NCBI GenBank assembly: GCA_965209015.1 | Contig: OZ242367.1 | Coordinates: 3,100,001-3,164,000 of the forward strand | Origin: Bin80 sp965209015 | GTDB lineage: Bacteria > Bacteroidota > Rhodothermia > Rhodothermales > Bin80 | DNA length: 64,000 nt | Direction: 5' to 3' | In this document: positions 62,966 to 64,000 of the stretch, piece by piece | How the letters are laid out: each line of letters begins with the position of its first letter | Numbering within the stretch: position 1 is the stretch's first letter | Notes under the pieces: generated by a model | What the model saw: only the letters and a program-made list of their open reading frames with translations | Databases searched by the model: none | What the model was told of the DNA's origin: nothing | Made by a program: the position numbers and the translations under genes

Positions 62966-63895
62966 TCAGGTTTGGTTAATTTGGAAAGACTCAGTCTCAG
63001 TATTCCATCCTAACCCATCTAAGCACATATGGTGCATTCGGAGGACTTCATTATATCGTTCCTCATTGTTTGGCAGTGTCGCATCGAAAATTTCACGGTT
63101 AGCGATAGTGCGAGACTTGATCTGCCGATGGTAGCATTTAGCCGTCCTGACTACGGACTCTTCTACCTTCCCCTCTACTTTGATTGGGTATTTCGTAGGG
63201 CATTGCAAGTGTCTGAATACAAGCAGCCCGGCGATTAACGCCCCTCCCATCTCACTAACCCAGTCTTCAACGTATATCTTAGAATCACCTATCAAGGGGG
63301 GCTGTTTTTCGGCATCGGAGAACATTCTATGGAAAAAATGTTCGATTCTGCCGTCAATACGCCTGATAACGGGCAGTCTACATAATGGACTATCCCCTAA
63401 ATTAAGGAGTGAGCGCCAGATTTCGATCATGAATCTGGTGTGAACCTTAGGTGGGTGAGAGTGGGACTCTCGCAGTGTGTATCGCCAACTCGTATAGTTA
63501 CTCCCAATATTTTCCAATAATTCTTCCGCAGTTCTTTCCTTGGGTCTATCCTTGTATCTATGAAAGCTGTGATACGCTTGATAATAGGATTTTATGTTTT
63601 TTATGGCTCTGGCAGCATGTGAATTCTGATCTTTTTCAGCTTCCTTGACTAAGATGTCGTACAAATCCCACAGGTTGTGCGTCTTGTTCTCTCCTTGAGA
63701 TTTAGGTAAGAACATTTTCATCGCTTGCTCAATTCCACTGTAACAGACTTGTGCGCTTATCCAATAAGGAACATCCCCATGTATAAGCGGGATTATTCCT
63801 GGAAGTTTTTCGGAGACTCTGTGACAGACTGATTCAGTGCACATTAGCGCGTACATCATCCGTTCAAATGCTTGATTTCGACAGAGTAATGGCAT
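62966..63895 (-). CDS. HEPN-like helical protein of unknown function
   Basis: A 309-residue, largely helical protein. The N-terminal half has the pattern of a HEPN/AbiV-like domain: YWISAQVCYSGIEQAMKMFL, then ENKTHNLWDLYDIL, with helices later. A possible RX5H-type motif (RIEHFFH) lies near residue 190, but I cannot show that it aligns with HEPN catalytic residues. Its place beside the sspBCD operon in the same direction and the 556-nt gap to sspB suggest a separate, possibly defence-associated gene. The start is ATG 63895; the right edge at 63896-64000 shows no other gene. Confidence 0.4.
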   Translation of the reverse strand: MPLLCRNQAFERMMYALMCTESVCHRVSEKLPGIIPLIHGDVPYWISAQVCYSGIEQAMKMFLPKSQGENKTHNLWDLYDILVKEAEKDQNSHAARAIKNIKSYYQAYHSFHRYKDRPKERTAEELLENIGSNYTSWRYTLRESHSHPPKVHTRFMIEIWRSLLNLGDSPLCRLPVIRRIDGRIEHFFHRMFSDAEKQPPLIGDSKIYVEDWVSEMGGALIAGLLVFRHLQCPTKYPIKVEGKVEESVVRTAKCYHRQIKSRTIANREIFDATLPNNEERYNEVLRMHHMCLDGLGWNTETESFQINQT

Positions 63896-64000
63896 TCTGT
63901 ATTTTTTTGAGGCAAGAGGCTTGTGATATAAAAAGTTAACTCGGCCTTACACGATAAGGTTTTCGCAGCTACCCGTTCCTACTCAGGAAATACCACCAAC

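Overview
The window reads as a chromosome segment of a Gram-negative, Bacteroidota-like bacterium. The best lineage markers are a type IX secretion sorting domain on a WD40 protein, several lipoboxes, a Tat-dependent Gfo/Idh/MocA oxidoreductase beside a DUF1080 hydrolase, a PVC-type haem-binding dehydrogenase, sulfatases, ThuA proteins and remnants of ISL3, IS4 and IS1595 transposases. I infer a marine Rhodothermota or Balneolota relative; no rRNA or marker gene here settles that.

Layout. 1-1030: a sensor-less histidine kinase overlapping a response regulator that runs off the left edge. 1355-3083: a decayed small coiled-coil gene, a strong terminator, a phosphodiester glycosidase lipoprotein and tRNA-Gln. 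3333-13702: one leftward array of 13 tightly packed genes, most overlapping or separated by a few bases. In transcription order these are two small exported or anchored proteins, three pilin-like subunits, a PapD-like chaperone, a FimD/PapC-like usher, an unknown protein, ExbB, two ExbD-like proteins, a TonB-like protein and a TPR lipoprotein with an in-frame amber codon. A chaperone-usher pilus joined to a proton-motive-force ExbBD/TonB module is the best candidate here for an undescribed system. 14009-14850: fused remnants of an outer-membrane barrel gene and an IS4-type transposase.

14904-37325 is a catabolic region: Gfo/Idh/MocA and DUF1080 proteins, an SGNH plus PVC-type haem dehydrogenase fusion, an SLC13 permease, two sulfatases, a TIM-barrel epimerase, and an operon of FAD oxidase, Fe-S protein, Tm-1-like protein and creatininase. 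A ThuA gene at 32403-34788 is broken by about 1.5 kb of GC-rich DNA carrying a haloalkane-dehalogenase-like gene, and again by a 77-nt duplication. 37819-47869 holds a stand-alone AAA ATPase, a methyltransferase, a complete spermidine/putrescine-type ABC importer, a 14-repeat WD40 protein and scattered IS remnants.

48125-62408 is a phage-defence locus. A rightward sspFGH (dptFGH-like) operon converges on a leftward sspBCD operon (DUF4007 protein, P-loop ATPase, PAPS-reductase-like protein). This matches the single-strand DNA phosphorothioation system SspBCD-SspFGH. No cysteine desulfurase SspA and no SspE lie in the window. SspH carries a visible PD-(D/E)xK-like signature as well as its C-terminal FtsK-like motor, which suggests where the DNA-damaging activity resides. 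A HEPN-like gene follows at the right edge.
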